Origin: Candidatus Vesicomyosocius okutanii
Lineage (GTDB): Bacteria; Pseudomonadota; Gammaproteobacteria; PS1; Pseudothioglobaceae
Reading direction: 5' to 3'
Assembly: GCF_000010405.1 (NCBI RefSeq)
Contig: NC_009465.1
Span: forward strand, 558,001-622,000
DNA length: 64,000 bases
This document shows positions 48,261 through 61,046 of the stretch, piece by piece. Under the pieces are notes generated by a model. It worked only from the letters and a program-made list of their open reading frames with translations. It did no database searches and was not told the DNA's origin. The stretch's first letter is position 1. Every line of letters starts with the position of its first letter. Position numbers and translations under genes: made by a program.

Positions 48261-49339
48261 TAGGAATTTTCCTTCTCAAATACTTTCATGAAATTTATTA
48301 ATTCATTAATTCCCTTTTGGGGCATAGCATTATAAATACTAGCACGCATTCCGCCCACACTACGATGACCTTTTAAGGTAATTAAATTATTAATAGCTGC
48401 TTTTTCCACAAATAAACCATTAAGATTTTCATCAGCCAATAAAAATGGCACGTTCATCCAAGAACGATATTTTAAGGCTACTGGATTTGAATAAAAATTA
48501 GAACCATCAATAACGTCATAAAGTGTTTTTGCTTTAGTTTGGTTAATCTTAGCTATGACACTCAGTCCACCTTGTTGTTTAAGCCATTCAAACACACGAG
48601 ATGCAACGTACCAAGAATATGTTGATGGCGTGTTATACATTGAATCGTTTTTTGCTTGTATTGTATAATCAAATAAAATAGGCTGGTTAGCAACCACACT
48701 ACCCATTAAATCTTCTCTTACAATCACAACTGTCAGTCCTGCAATACCAATATTTTTTTGTGCTCCTGCATAAATTACACCATATTTTGACACATCAACT
48801 TCTCGTGATAAAATACTTGATGACATATCAGCAACCAATGGCATATCTACTTCTGGCACATAATCAAACTCTAGACCAGCAATGGTTTCATTAGGAGTAT
48901 AATGCAGGTAAGCACCATCAGGGTCAATATCCCAATTTTCAAACACATCAATATCAGTATATTTATTGTCTGAACTATTTGTACAAATATTTACATCACA
49001 ATAACGACTACCTTCAACAATTGCTTTTTTAGACCAATGACCTGTATATGCATAGTTAGCCTTAGTTTTTCCATGAAGTAAGTTAATCGGTACCATTGAA
49101 AATTGAGCCGATGCCCCGCCCTGTAAAAATAAAACTTTATAGTGATTAGGAATATTCATCAAATCTCTTAAATCTTGTTCTGATTTTTGAGCCATTGCTA
49201 TAAAATCTGTACTGCGATGTGAAATTTCCATAATCGATGCTTTAACATCTTCATATTCTAGTAATTCGTCTTGCATTTGTCTTAATACTTGTATTGGCAA
49301 CATAGCAGGACCAGCACTAAAGTTATAAACTTGACTCAT
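48260..49339 (-). CDS. serC: Phosphoserine aminotransferase
   Basis: PLP-dependent step after SerA, also used in vitamin B6 synthesis in the PdxB/PdxJ route. N-terminal NFSAGPAMLP (6-15), HRST/HRSVGGMRASIYNAMP near the C-terminus, and the PLP lysine in YAGAQKNIG (about 196). 359 aa is typical. First gene of serC-serA-pheA-(hisC)-tyrA-aroA, the aromatic supraoperon known from pseudomonads. Moderate AAGGAG-like site before the ATG. Confidence 0.96.
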   Translation of the reverse strand: MSQVYNFSAGPAMLPIQVLRQMQDELLEYEDVKASIMEISHRSTDFIAMAQKSEQDLRDLMNIPNHYKVLFLQGGASAQFSMVPINLLHGKTKANYAYTGHWSKKAIVEGSRYCDVNICTNSSDNKYTDIDVFENWDIDPDGAYLHYTPNETIAGLEFDYVPEVDMPLVADMSSSILSREVDVSKYGVIYAGAQKNIGIAGLTVVIVREDLMGSVVANQPILFDYTIQAKNDSMYNTPSTYSWYVASRVFEWLKQQGGLSVIAKINQTKAKTLYDVIDGSNFYSNPVALKYRSWMNVPFLLADENLNGLFVEKAAINNLITLKGHRSVGGMRASIYNAMPQKGINELINFMKVFEKENS

Positions 49340-49444
49340 TTCTTTACAAACTCCTTGTTAATAAAATTTAAAGTCAGACGATTTTATCAGAACCCAGATA
49401 TTTAGGCTTATCTAATGTTTACCCTATATTATAATTCGCACTTA

Positions 49445-49531
49445 ATTTTGATTATAAAAGTAGGTGAAAAATCTTACACTGTCTGCGCAACGATATTTTT
49501 GACATAAGAAATTAGCCTGATACATAGTCTA
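49445..49531 (+). promoter_or_regulatory. Decayed cobalamin riboswitch
   Basis: The most conserved core of the B12 riboswitch is recognisable: AGGTGAAAAATC, then TTACACTGTC, GCGCAACGATA, corresponding to the consensus GGTGAAAATCC..ACTGTCCCCGCAACTGTA. Downstream, TTAGCCTGATACATAG matches the B12 box (GCCAGGATACCTGCC) with several changes. It lies 25-110 bp before the btuB pseudogene, its usual target. Changes within CCCGC and the B12 box suggest it may no longer bind. Confidence 0.75.
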
Positions 49532-49552
49532 AAATTCTTAACTCCATTAAGG

Positions 49553-50848
49553 ATGATATCATTCAAAAAACCTTATTTATATTAATACTTATCACAAGTA
49601 TTAATATAAATGCAGTTTTAGGACCTATTTCCATTTATCTTAACACCGAATATCGTACCAATAATCCGGTTATTGACTCTATTACCTCAACATTAAGTTT
49701 TAATGAAAATGATAATACAGAGAGATAGTATTAAAAATAATGCTATTAATCTCAAGTTTGGTACCAAATTTGGTTATGTAAAAACAACTCTTGATATATC
49801 TTCAAATAACAATAAAATTCAATATGACGCCTGTGAATTTGGTGCAATAAATAGTAATGATTGCTTAAACGATAGAAGTTCAAAAAAATTAATTTGATTA
49901 CTGAAAATAAATTTAGTGATTATGGTACTCTAAATTATCACTTAGCCAGCTTAATCATAGTAGAAAACACTACACTGGTGAAATTTTAGAAACTTTGAGT
50001 AACGATAAATTTAAAAGCATAGATTTAACTTTATTAAACGACATTAAATTAAACAATGCATTATTAAATATTGGTTTATCAAAAATTATCCAGTAAGGAT
50101 ATCTTTATTAATTGGCAAAAAAATATATCTAACATAGATATAAATACAGGCATACGTATTTATCAATTTTAATAAATTTGGTAAAAGAACAATTTATAGT
50201 TTAGGGCTTGCTAAAAGCATTAAAAATGATATCAAATTAACAGCTAGTTACAATAACGCTTTTAATGCACCCTCTATTTATCAACTAACAGACATGCCAA
50301 CGCTGAATCCAGAAATTTAAAAAAATATTGCAATTGGCATAGAAAAAAGATATAACCTAGGTTTATCGTTTATTAAAGTTTATAAAAATAAAATTAAAAA
50401 TTTTATAGACTATCACTATAGTACCACCAATCCTCACCATTACTCTAATGAGGACAAATTAAATACAAAAGGCATTGAATCTATCAATTTCCGCAAATAT
50501 CAAATACTATCAAATCAATTTTAATCATAATTACGTCAAAAGTGTATTAAATAATAACAATACACAAAAAATTAGAAGACCAAAAAATATCACTAATTTA
50601 ACGATCAATAAACAATACACTCAATTTGAGTTATACTTACAAGTAATTAACAAGTCATCTAGTTTAGGTATAGGTAAATTAAGACTTAAAGCTACACCCT
50701 GGTTAATCTAACAACCAATTATCATTACAATAATAATACTAAACTAGTTTTAAATATTAACAATGTATTTAATAAAAATTACAAAGTCATAGATGGTTTT
50801 AACCAACTAGGTAGGATGATAAATTTTGATATCAGCTATCAATTCTAA
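49553..50848 (+). pseudogene. btuB: TonB-dependent cobalamin receptor (btuB) pseudogene
   Basis: A degraded outer-membrane receptor in several frames. It begins with ATG at 49553, a frameshift, and a signal-peptide-like frame (KTLFILILITSININA). Then come barrel pieces at 49703-49897. Further on is AFNAPSIYQLTDMPTLNPEI, stop, NIAIGIEKRYNLGLSF, the family's L-x-P-E-x-S...E-x-G-x-E block. Last is the C-terminus NVFNKNYKVIDGFNQLGRM ending DISYQF, where the final Phe is the outer-membrane sorting signal. The TonB plug domain is missing. About 1.3 kb of an expected 1.9 kb remains. Assigned to btuB because of the riboswitch and the B12 genes downstream. Confidence 0.85.
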
Positions 50849-51058
50849 ACTAATCTTCAAGGTAAAGACAGTTTTTATACCCTGTATTTGCTTAAATAAA
50901 ACTAAATCCTATGGAAAAAATGACTAACTCTACACTTTTGTACATGACCCACAAAAATTTGATAAACTCATTAACCTTAAAAAGGGGCAATCATATAACA
51001 CAATGATTTTATCTTTACCAATTTGCTATAATGAAGAATATTCACAGGGTATAAAAAT

Positions 51059-51628
51059 ATGATAAATAAAATCCACAAAACAAAGACTATCTTTGCTATT
51101 TTTATTATGGTTATTTTAATAATTACCACTCGTGGTAACATTAACTGGCAATCATCAATTATTCACCTACCAGATTTTACTATTCCTGCTTTATTTATTG
51201 CAGGTGTTTATTTACGTACATTTTGGACAGCGATAGTGATTATTATAAGCGCCATTATTATTGATAATTATACAATTATTCACAAAGGCGTAAGTGCAAA
51301 TTGCATTACTCCTGCTTATAGCATTTTACTACTTACTTATTATGGTATTTTTTGGGTAGGAAAATACCTAACAACACTTAAAATTGACCATAATATTATT
51401 AAGAACGCATTAATTATTATTATTACCTGTATTACTCAATGGTTTGTTGCTACCGCTAGTTACTTTGCATTTACAACATCATTTTGGGGAAAATTTGGCT
51501 TATACATTGCTCATTGGTCAATTATTGAGATTCCATTAATATTATATTGGATGATTGCTATTTGTAGCATCTTTACACTTAATCATCGCTACTTAATAAT
51601 ACCTTTTTTCTCAACACGGAAAGATTAA
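51059..51628 (+). CDS. btuM: BtuM-type cobalamin transporter (solitary ECF S-component)
   Basis: 189 aa with about six membrane spans. The block GVSANCITPAYSILLLTYYG contains C82, which corresponds to the conserved cysteine (C80) that binds the cobalt of cobalamin in Thiobacillus denitrificans BtuM. BtuM proteins import and decyanate B12 without the ECF ATPase module. Location between the btuB remnant and cobO supports this. No mutation seen. The call relies on the Cys motif, topology and neighbours. Confidence 0.8.
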   Translation: MINKIHKTKTIFAIFIMVILIITTRGNINWQSSIIHLPDFTIPALFIAGVYLRTFWTAIVIIISAIIIDNYTIIHKGVSANCITPAYSILLLTYYGIFWVGKYLTTLKIDHNIIKNALIIIITCITQWFVATASYFAFTTSFWGKFGLYIAHWSIIEIPLILYWMIAICSIFTLNHRYLIIPFFSTRKD

Positions 51629-51634
51629 AGTTTC

Positions 51635-52228
51635 GTGGTAGAAAATCATTATAAAGCTCGTATGCAACGTAAAAAATTTTATATTAATACTCGCATAAAA
51701 CAAGCCAATATTGACAAAGGTATTATTGTTCTTTTAACAGGTAACGGAAAAGGTAAATCATCATCCGCACTGGGAATGGTTTGCCGTGCATTAGGTTATA
51801 ACATGAAAATTGCCATTGCTAAATTTTTAAAAGGAGTACAAACCACAGGTGAAGACATATTCTTAGCCAAACAACCCAACGTACAAACCACATATATGAA
51901 AACAGGTTTTACTTGGGACACGCAAGACAAAACCTTTGATACAGATATGGCACAAGAAACTTGGGGCAAAGCTGAACAATATTTAAACGATGATTCAATT
52001 AATTTGGTTGTACTTGACGAACTTACTTATATGATTAATTACCAATATCTTTACGAAGCACAAATTATCAACACTTTAAACAATCGCCCTAAAAAACAAC
52101 ATGTAATAATTACTGGCAGAGTCGCCTCTCAAAAGTTAATTAAACTTGCCGATACAGTAAGCGAAATTAAAGATATTAAACACGCTTTTAGAGCAAATAT
52201 TAAAGCCCAAAAAGGCATAGAACTTTAA
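51635..52228 (+). CDS. cobO: Cob(I)yrinic acid a,c-diamide adenosyltransferase (CobO/BtuR)
   Basis: Adenosylates the cobalt of corrinoids with ATP, giving adenosylcobalamin. P-loop TGNGKGKSSSALGM (about 35-48), Walker-B-like VVLDELTYMI (about 127), and VIITGRVASQKLI near residue 152 are family features. 197 aa equals E. coli BtuR. Start is GTG at 51635, 6 bp after btuM's stop; the two are probably co-transcribed. With no cobalamin synthesis genes in view, it suggests salvage of B12 or cobinamide. Confidence 0.93.
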   Translation: MVENHYKARMQRKKFYINTRIKQANIDKGIIVLLTGNGKGKSSSALGMVCRALGYNMKIAIAKFLKGVQTTGEDIFLAKQPNVQTTYMKTGFTWDTQDKTFDTDMAQETWGKAEQYLNDDSINLVVLDELTYMINYQYLYEAQIINTLNNRPKKQHVIITGRVASQKLIKLADTVSEIKDIKHAFRANIKAQKGIEL

Positions 52229-52249
52229 TCAAAACATATTAAGTTAAAA

Positions 52250-53509
52250 TTAATCATCTAAATAAACTGGATATTTAGCACAAAGACTAACGACTCTTCC
52301 TCTAATCTTATAAATCACTTCTTGATTCCCTAAATCATCACAAATATCGCACATCCAAGATGCTAAATCAGAACAATCAATCTCATTGAATCCACGTGTT
52401 GTCACCGATGGTGTACCTACACGAATACCACTAGTTACAAAAGGAGGGTTCGGGTCGTTTGGCACTGCATTCATATTAACCGTGATATACGCACTGCCTA
52501 AAGCAGTATCCACTGCTTTACCTGTTAATCCTTGGTCAATAAAACTTACTAAGAATAAATGATTATCCGTACCACCTGAAACTACATCAAATCCACGTTT
52601 AATAAATGTATTAGCCATTACTTGTGCATTAATCTTTACTTGCTTCTGATAAGTCTTATATTCATCACTCATAGCTTCTTTAAAACTCACTGCTTTAGCA
52701 GCAATGATATGCATTAGTGGCCCGCCCTGGATACCAGGGAAAATAGCAGCATTAAGTTTCTTTTCTATTGTCTTGTTAGACTTGGCTAAAATTAAACCAC
52801 CCCTAGGGCCCCGAAGTGTTTTATGCGTAGTTGTAGTGGTTACATCAGCAATTGCAACTGGTGATGGATATTCACCAGTTGCAATCAAACCAGCAACATG
52901 CGCCATATCAACCATTAAATAAGCACCAACACTATCTGCAATTTCTCTAAAACGTTGCCAATCAACCATACGTGAATATGCTGAAAAACCAGCAATAATC
53001 ATTTTAGGCTTATACCTTTTTGCCAAAACTTCAACTTGCTCATAATCAATCTCCCCCGTTTTTTGATTCAAACCATATTGAATAGAATTAAAATTTTTAC
53101 CCGAAAACGAAGGTGTAGCACCATGTGTTAAATGTCCGCCATGTGCTAAACTCATGCCTAAAATTGTATCCCCAGGTACTAACAACGCTTGAAAAACCGC
53201 AGCATTCGCCTGAGAACCAGAATGTGGTTGGACATTCGCATAATCCGCACCAAATAATGTTTTAGCACGATCAATCGCTAATTGCTCAACCATGTCAACA
53301 TATTCACACCCCCCATAATAACGCTTACAAGGATACCCTTCAGCATACTTATTGGTTAATTTTGAACCTTGCGTCTCCATCACTGCAGGTGAAGTATAAT
53401 TTTCACTGGCAATCAACTCAATATGTGTCTCTTGTCGAGTCTCTTCCAGAACAATCGCTTTATAGATTTCAGCATCTACTTTAGCTAATGTTTGAGATTT
53501 ATCAAACAT
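52250..53509 (-). CDS. glyA: Serine hydroxymethyltransferase GlyA
   Basis: PLP enzyme that splits serine to glycine and methylenetetrahydrofolate, the one-carbon donor for ThyA. PLP-lysine region [17 protein letters not shown] (about 222-238) and N-terminal [17 protein letters not shown] (about 29). 419 aa is typical. AAGGAAAATT precedes the ATG. Convergent with cobO. Confidence 0.97.
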   Translation of the reverse strand: MFDKSQTLAKVDAEIYKAIVLEETRQETHIELIASENYTSPAVMETQGSKLTNKYAEGYPCKRYYGGCEYVDMVEQLAIDRAKTLFGADYANVQPHSGSQANAAVFQALLVPGDTILGMSLAHGGHLTHGATPSFSGKNFNSIQYGLNQKTGEIDYEQVEVLAKRYKPKMIIAGFSAYSRMVDWQRFREIADSVGAYLMVDMAHVAGLIATGEYPSPVAIADVTTTTTHKTLRGPRGGLILAKSNKTIEKKLNAAIFPGIQGGPLMHIIAAKAVSFKEAMSDEYKTYQKQVKINAQVMANTFIKRGFDVVSGGTDNHLFLVSFIDQGLTGKAVDTALGSAYITVNMNAVPNDPNPPFVTSGIRVGTPSVTTRGFNEIDCSDLASWMCDICDDLGNQEVIYKIRGRVVSLCAKYPVYLDD

Positions 53510-54095
53510 AATTTTCCTTATAATATAATGTTTAAAACTAAAATAGTTTATTTTAATACATAAACATAAATAAAGAATAAATGATTATCCTTAAATTCAG
53601 ATTCTGAATGCAATTCTTTATTAGTTAATACCTTGTAAAACATATGATCTTAGTGTCAAAGAAAATACTAAGCACAATGTACTAATAACTAATTATTTAG
53701 TAGATATTCAACCAACATGGCAAACGCCGTTTATCACTAATAACAAAATCAAAAAAGTAATATAGTATGACATACAATAAATATTGAGCCAATCAATAAC
53801 ACATTTAGATACTTCTAAAAACTAAAAACAGTTGTATATTCAAAATTATTAACGAATCCATTATTACCAATAATGGTATTATATTCTACTTGTATTTTTT
53901 TGCAAACTTTATGTTAACAGAAAACAGAACAAACTTAGTATGCAAAATAAAATTCTGAAAACTAAAATGATTAACCACTTAACATAAGTATCATCACTAT
54001 ATTAAACTATAAAAAGTTAATCGCTAATCTAAGCACTTACATCTAAAATAAATATTCACTTAGTCTATATTTATTCACACCGTCTTTTAAATTTA
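53510..54095. other. Gene-free AT-rich stretch, 586 bp
   Basis: Between glyA and tRNA-Pro. One short perfect inverted repeat, CCATTATT-ACC-AATAATGG (about 53869-53887), without a T tract. No gene remnant recognised. Confidence 0.5.
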
Positions 54096-54169
54096 TCGGG
54101 ACGACAGGATTTGAACCTGTGACCACCACACCCCCAGTGTGGTACGCTACCATACTGCGCTACACCCCG
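54096..54169 (-). tRNA. tRNA-Pro (anticodon GGG)
   Basis: Cloverleaf on the minus strand: acceptor CGGGGTG with CGTCCCG (two G-U type pairs), D arm GCGCAGTATGGTAGCGT, anticodon loop CTGGGGG giving GGG, T arm CAGGTTCAAATCCTG. Discriminator A at 54096; CCA is not encoded, so it must be added by a nucleotidyltransferase, unlike the other two tRNAs here. Its first ten bases overlap the 3' end of the moeB/thiF gene. Confidence 0.95.
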
Positions 54170-54906
54170 TGAGAGCAAATTTTACAAGATTCGTCTTTAT
54201 TTATTTTAATTTTTTTAAAAGAAAGATTTAAGGTATCAATTAACATTAATTTTCCCACTAATTGTTCGCCTAAATTTAACAAAACTTTAATAGCTTGCAA
54301 GGCTTGTAATGAGCCAATTATTCCTGTAACAGGTGATAGTATACCATTTCTAGTACAATTCTCATCAGAATTTCCTTCAATTGAATATAAACACTGGTAA
54401 CAAGGTTTTGTTTGGTTATAGCCTTGAAATACAGATAACTGTCCTTCAAAACGAATGACTGCTGCTGATACAAGAGGTGTTCTTTGCATTACGCAAGCTT
54501 TGTTAATTTTAAATCTAATATCAAAATTATCTGTGCCATCTAAAACTACATCAACTTTAGCTACCCAATTATTCAGATTATCTTGACTTAGTTTTCCAAT
54601 CGTAGTAACTTTTATATTAGGATTAATAGCGAGTATCTTATCTTTGGCAGAATTGACTTTTGTTCTACCAATATCATCTGTAGAATGGATAATTTGCCGT
54701 TGTAAGTTTGACAATTCAACTTTATCAGAATCAGCAATAATTAAATGTCCAATACCAGCAGAGGCTAAATATAAGGCACTGGGTGAACCTAAACCACCCA
54801 TACCAATTAGTAATAAAGTAGAATCTTTTAGGGATTGTTGCCCTTTAATGCTGATTTGAGGTAGTAATATTTGGCGAGAATATCTAAGTAATTCTTGATC
54901 GTTCAT
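54160..54906 (-). CDS. E1-like sulfur-carrier adenylyltransferase (MoeB/ThiF family)
   Basis: Adenylates the C-terminal Gly-Gly of a small sulfur-carrier protein (MoaD or ThiS) for molybdopterin or thiamine synthesis. Nucleotide loop GMGGLGSPSALYLASAGIG (about 35-53), DGTDNFDIRF (about 128) and R in LQRQI are intact. Zinc CxxC pairs are CYQCL (about 167) and CKICS near the end. 248 aa. The stop and last two sense codons lie within tRNA-Pro. MoeB and ThiF cannot be distinguished by eye. It overlaps msrA by 4 bp. Confidence 0.85.
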   Translation of the reverse strand: MNDQELLRYSRQILLPQISIKGQQSLKDSTLLLIGMGGLGSPSALYLASAGIGHLIIADSDKVELSNLQRQIIHSTDDIGRTKVNSAKDKILAINPNIKVTTIGKLSQDNLNNWVAKVDVVLDGTDNFDIRFKINKACVMQRTPLVSAAVIRFEGQLSVFQGYNQTKPCYQCLYSIEGNSDENCTRNGILSPVTGIIGSLQALQAIKVLLNLGEQLVGKLMLIDTLNLSFKKIKINKDESCKICSHGV

Positions 54907-55394
54907 TGGCTAAAGTATTTATCTAATTTAGGTCTGATTAACATTTGACAATAGGGTTTTGATAAGTTGTTATTAAAATAATTTTGATGATAATCTTCAG
55001 CTGGATAAAAGCAATCTAGCTTTGTAACTTGAGTTACAATATTATCACTCATAAGATTAATCATATTAATTGCTTGTAGTTGTTGTTTATTATTTATATA
55101 AAAAATAGCAGAGCGATATTGAGTACCACGGTCATTTCCTTGTTGGTTTAATGTGGTGGGATTATGAATTTCAAAGAAAATATCTAACAATACTTTAAAA
55201 GATATTTTAAACTCATCAAACTCTATTTTGACTACCTCAGCATGTCCAGTTACGCCTAAACAAATATCTTGATAAGTAGGATTACTGGTATTCCCATTAC
55301 AATAACCAGAAGTGAGTTTAATAATCCCCACAATGCGTTGAAAAATTGCTTCAACACACCAAAAACATCCACCAGAAAAGTAGGCAGTTTGCAT
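54903..55394 (-). CDS. msrA: Peptide methionine sulfoxide reductase MsrA
   Basis: Reduces methionine-S-sulfoxide in proteins. The catalytic motif GCFWC (residues 9-13, active C10) opens the protein. GHAEVVKIEFD (about 50) and YHQNYF (about 141) are conserved. 163 aa, a short cytoplasmic form. Coupled to the moeB/thiF gene. Confidence 0.93.
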   Translation of the reverse strand: MQTAYFSGGCFWCVEAIFQRIVGIIKLTSGYCNGNTSNPTYQDICLGVTGHAEVVKIEFDEFKISFKVLLDIFFEIHNPTTLNQQGNDRGTQYRSAIFYINNKQQLQAINMINLMSDNIVTQVTKLDCFYPAEDYHQNYFNNNLSKPYCQMLIRPKLDKYFSQ

Positions 55395-55622
55395 CTATAA
55401 TTTTCCATTTTATGAATTAAAATAATTAGTATAATTGATGAGTAGTAATAGTATTACCTCACAATTAAAATAGTTTACAACTGAGCAAAAGCAAAAAATA
55501 AAGTCTATTATTAGACATTTTTAATACAAATATAATTACAAGAACTAATAATATTAATAATTTTCTTACTAAGCAATATATGAGTAATATTATAACTAAA
55601 TACTATGTGTAGTATAAAAGAT

Positions 55623-55673
55623 ACGAAATAATAAAAAATACGAAATAATAAAAAATACGAAATAATAAAAAAT
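55623..55673. repeat. 17-bp unit tandemly repeated three times
   Basis: Unit ACGAAATAATAAAAAAT, three identical copies at 55623-55639, 55640-55656 and 55657-55673, without spacers. Not CRISPR-like. Likely polymerase slippage or an unequal-crossover product. Confidence 0.95.
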
Positions 55674-55765
55674 ATAAGTGAAAAATAGATTTAAGCACAA
55701 AAAGGTAGTTCCTATGAATATTAATAAAAACTAAAATAAATATGCTTGGCGTGGATGGTTCATTG

Positions 55766-55801
55766 TTTTTGATTATAATAATAAATTATTATAATCAAAA
55801 A
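55766..55801. promoter_or_regulatory. Perfect inverted repeat just upstream of the ORF at 55810
   Basis: Arms TTTTTGATTATAATAAT and its exact complement, 17 bp each, with an AA centre. The palindrome ends 8 bp before the ATG. With U at the 5' side and A at the 3' side on both strands, it is not an intrinsic terminator. It could be a protein-binding site or an mRNA hairpin that hides the ribosome site. Confidence 0.6.
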
Positions 55802-55809
55802 TTAAAGAT

Positions 55810-56277
55810 ATGCTTAAAAGACTTGTTGAATTTTTAAAAAACAATCATCCAGATGCCAATATTGAAGAATATTTAGATGCAAAATACATTCAACTTAATA
55901 ACCTTCAGCTTAAACAAATTGCCAATGCACTAAATAATGGCAAATTAAGCACAAAACCTGCATCAAATTGTAATGCAAATCATTTTATTTTTCATTTTGG
56001 CTCAACTCTTATTTTACTACAAAAAGATACAACAAATACAAGTAAGGTATATCAGGTAGAACTTTCTTGGGAAACTGACTTTTTATCGATTAGATCTAGA
56101 GACAAAACCAAAGGCTTTTATTTTATAAATTTTGAATTTGACAACAATTACAATACAACCCTGCAAAAAACAAAAAAAACCATTAAGGGTCATATTAACA
56201 ATACTGTTAAAAATCAAGAAATTATTGACAAAATAATGCCAATATTAAAAGGCTTTATGTCGGCTATTACAGACTAG
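55810..56277 (+). CDS. Protein of unknown function (155 aa)
   Basis: Lys/Asn-rich soluble protein without signal peptide or membrane span. An N-terminal helical part (LVEFLKNNHPDANIEEYLDA, about 5-24) is followed by a beta-rich middle (HFIFHFGSTLILLQKD, YQVELSWETDFLSIRS, GFYFINFEFDNNY) and a basic C-terminal helix. I recognise no family. A weak AAAGAT precedes the ATG, close behind a long palindrome. Its length without stops in such AT-rich DNA suggests a real gene. Confidence 0.55.
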   Translation: MLKRLVEFLKNNHPDANIEEYLDAKYIQLNNLQLKQIANALNNGKLSTKPASNCNANHFIFHFGSTLILLQKDTTNTSKVYQVELSWETDFLSIRSRDKTKGFYFINFEFDNNYNTTLQKTKKTIKGHINNTVKNQEIIDKIMPILKGFMSAITD

Positions 56278-56345
56278 TAAGTAATTCTAAATAGTCTTTA
56301 ATAAAATTGAGGAATTCATGATACTGTAACTTATACCGTCAACTA

Positions 56346-56674
56346 TTACAAATTAACAACAAAGTTTTTTAGATTATAGTTTGGAAAATATCCATCTTTT
56401 TGAGTAGCTAATTTAAGCTTTGGTCCTGATTTAAACACTACTACTCTCCTAGCTGAAATTTCAACCATTTCACCAGTCTTAGGGTTCCTACCTACTCTGG
56501 AAGATTTCTCTCTTATGATAAAATTACCAAAACTAGATAGTTTTACTGATTCTCCAGAAGCTAATGTTTGTTTGATTTGATCAAAAAAATCATGCGTGAT
56601 TGATAATGCTTGAACATGAGTTATGTCCATGCTTTTTACTAAAACGTTAGCAATATCTTTTTTGGTAATTGACA

Positions 56675-56675
<1 letters not shown>
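56346..56675 (-). CDS. ihfA: Integration host factor alpha subunit
   Basis: Partner of IhfB (13.4 kb). Opens MSITKKDIANVLV, has the beta-arm proline in VGRNPKTGEMVEIS (about 60-73) and RRVVVFKSGPKLK. 109 aa, about ten longer than usual at the C-terminus (KNFVVNL end). Overlaps pheT's end by one base, the standard pheS-pheT-ihfA order. Both IHF subunits are therefore present. Confidence 0.94.
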
Positions 56676-60422
<3,747 letters not shown>

Positions 60423-60782
60423 TTATACAGATAAAGCTTGTTTTACTTGGTCTACAATCTTTGCAAATGCTACTTTATCAAAGATAGCAATATCTGATAA
60501 AACCTTACGATCAATTTCAATTCCTGCCTTACTCATGCCATTAATCATTCTTGAATAACTTAAACCATTATTACGCGCTTCAGCATTAATACGCACAATC
60601 CAAAGTCTGCGAAATTGACGACGTCTTTGACGACGATCCCGATATGCATATTGCCCTGCTTTAATAATAGCCTGTTTAGCAATACGATACACCTTGGAAC
60701 GAGCGCCATAATAACCCTTAGCTTTCTTTAAAATTTTTTTATGTTTAGCGTGCGCTTGCACACCTCTTGATACTCTTGCCAT
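60423..60782 (-). CDS. rplT: 50S ribosomal protein L20
   Basis: Early 50S assembly protein. Opens [20 protein letters not shown] and has [18 protein letters not shown] (about 47-64). 119 aa is typical. Third of infC-rpmI-rplT. Confidence 0.97.
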   Translation of the reverse strand: MARVSRGVQAHAKHKKILKKAKGYYGARSKVYRIAKQAIIKAGQYAYRDRRQRRRQFRRLWIVRINAEARNNGLSYSRMINGMSKAGIEIDRKVLSDIAIFDKVAFAKIVDQVKQALSV

Positions 60783-60794
60783 TTTTTATACTCT

Positions 60795-60992
60795 TTAACT
60801 ATACGGTAACATTTTACGAACCATCGGAATATCTACTTTCTCAATAGAGTCTGGTGCGCGTAAACTACGTTTTCTAGAAGTACTCTTTTTAGTCAAAATA
60901 TGACGTAAATGAGAGTGTTTACATTTATAACCACCACTGGCAGTTTTTTTGAAGCGCTTTGCAGCGCCTTTATTAGTTTTTAACTTCGGCAT
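60795..60992 (-). CDS. rpmI: 50S ribosomal protein L35
   Basis: Small 50S protein, 65 aa, opening [20 protein letters not shown] with a C-terminal VRKMLPY. 12 bp before rplT. An AAAAAAGGAGT element precedes the ATG. Confidence 0.96.
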
Positions 60993-61046
60993 TATTTACT
61001 CCTTTTTTAGCCCTATCAAGCTTTTGTATTTTCAGACTTTTTAGCC

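Larger units (their letters stand above)
55395..55809. other. Gene-free region with a tandem repeat and a long palindrome
   Basis: 415 bp between divergent msrA and the unknown ORF at 55810. Holds a 17-bp triple tandem repeat and a perfect 17-bp-arm inverted repeat (listed separately). No gene remnant recognised. Confidence 0.6.

Noticed and set aside
53869-53887. CCATTATT...AATAATGG hairpin as a terminator
   Set aside because: No T tract follows on either strand and it is over 300 bp from glyA.
55623-55673. Possible CRISPR array
   Set aside because: The three 17-bp repeats abut directly with no spacers and are almost pure A/T; this is a simple tandem repeat.
55766-55801. Palindrome as an intrinsic terminator
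   Set aside because: On both strands the U run is on the 5' side and the A run on the 3' side, the wrong arrangement.
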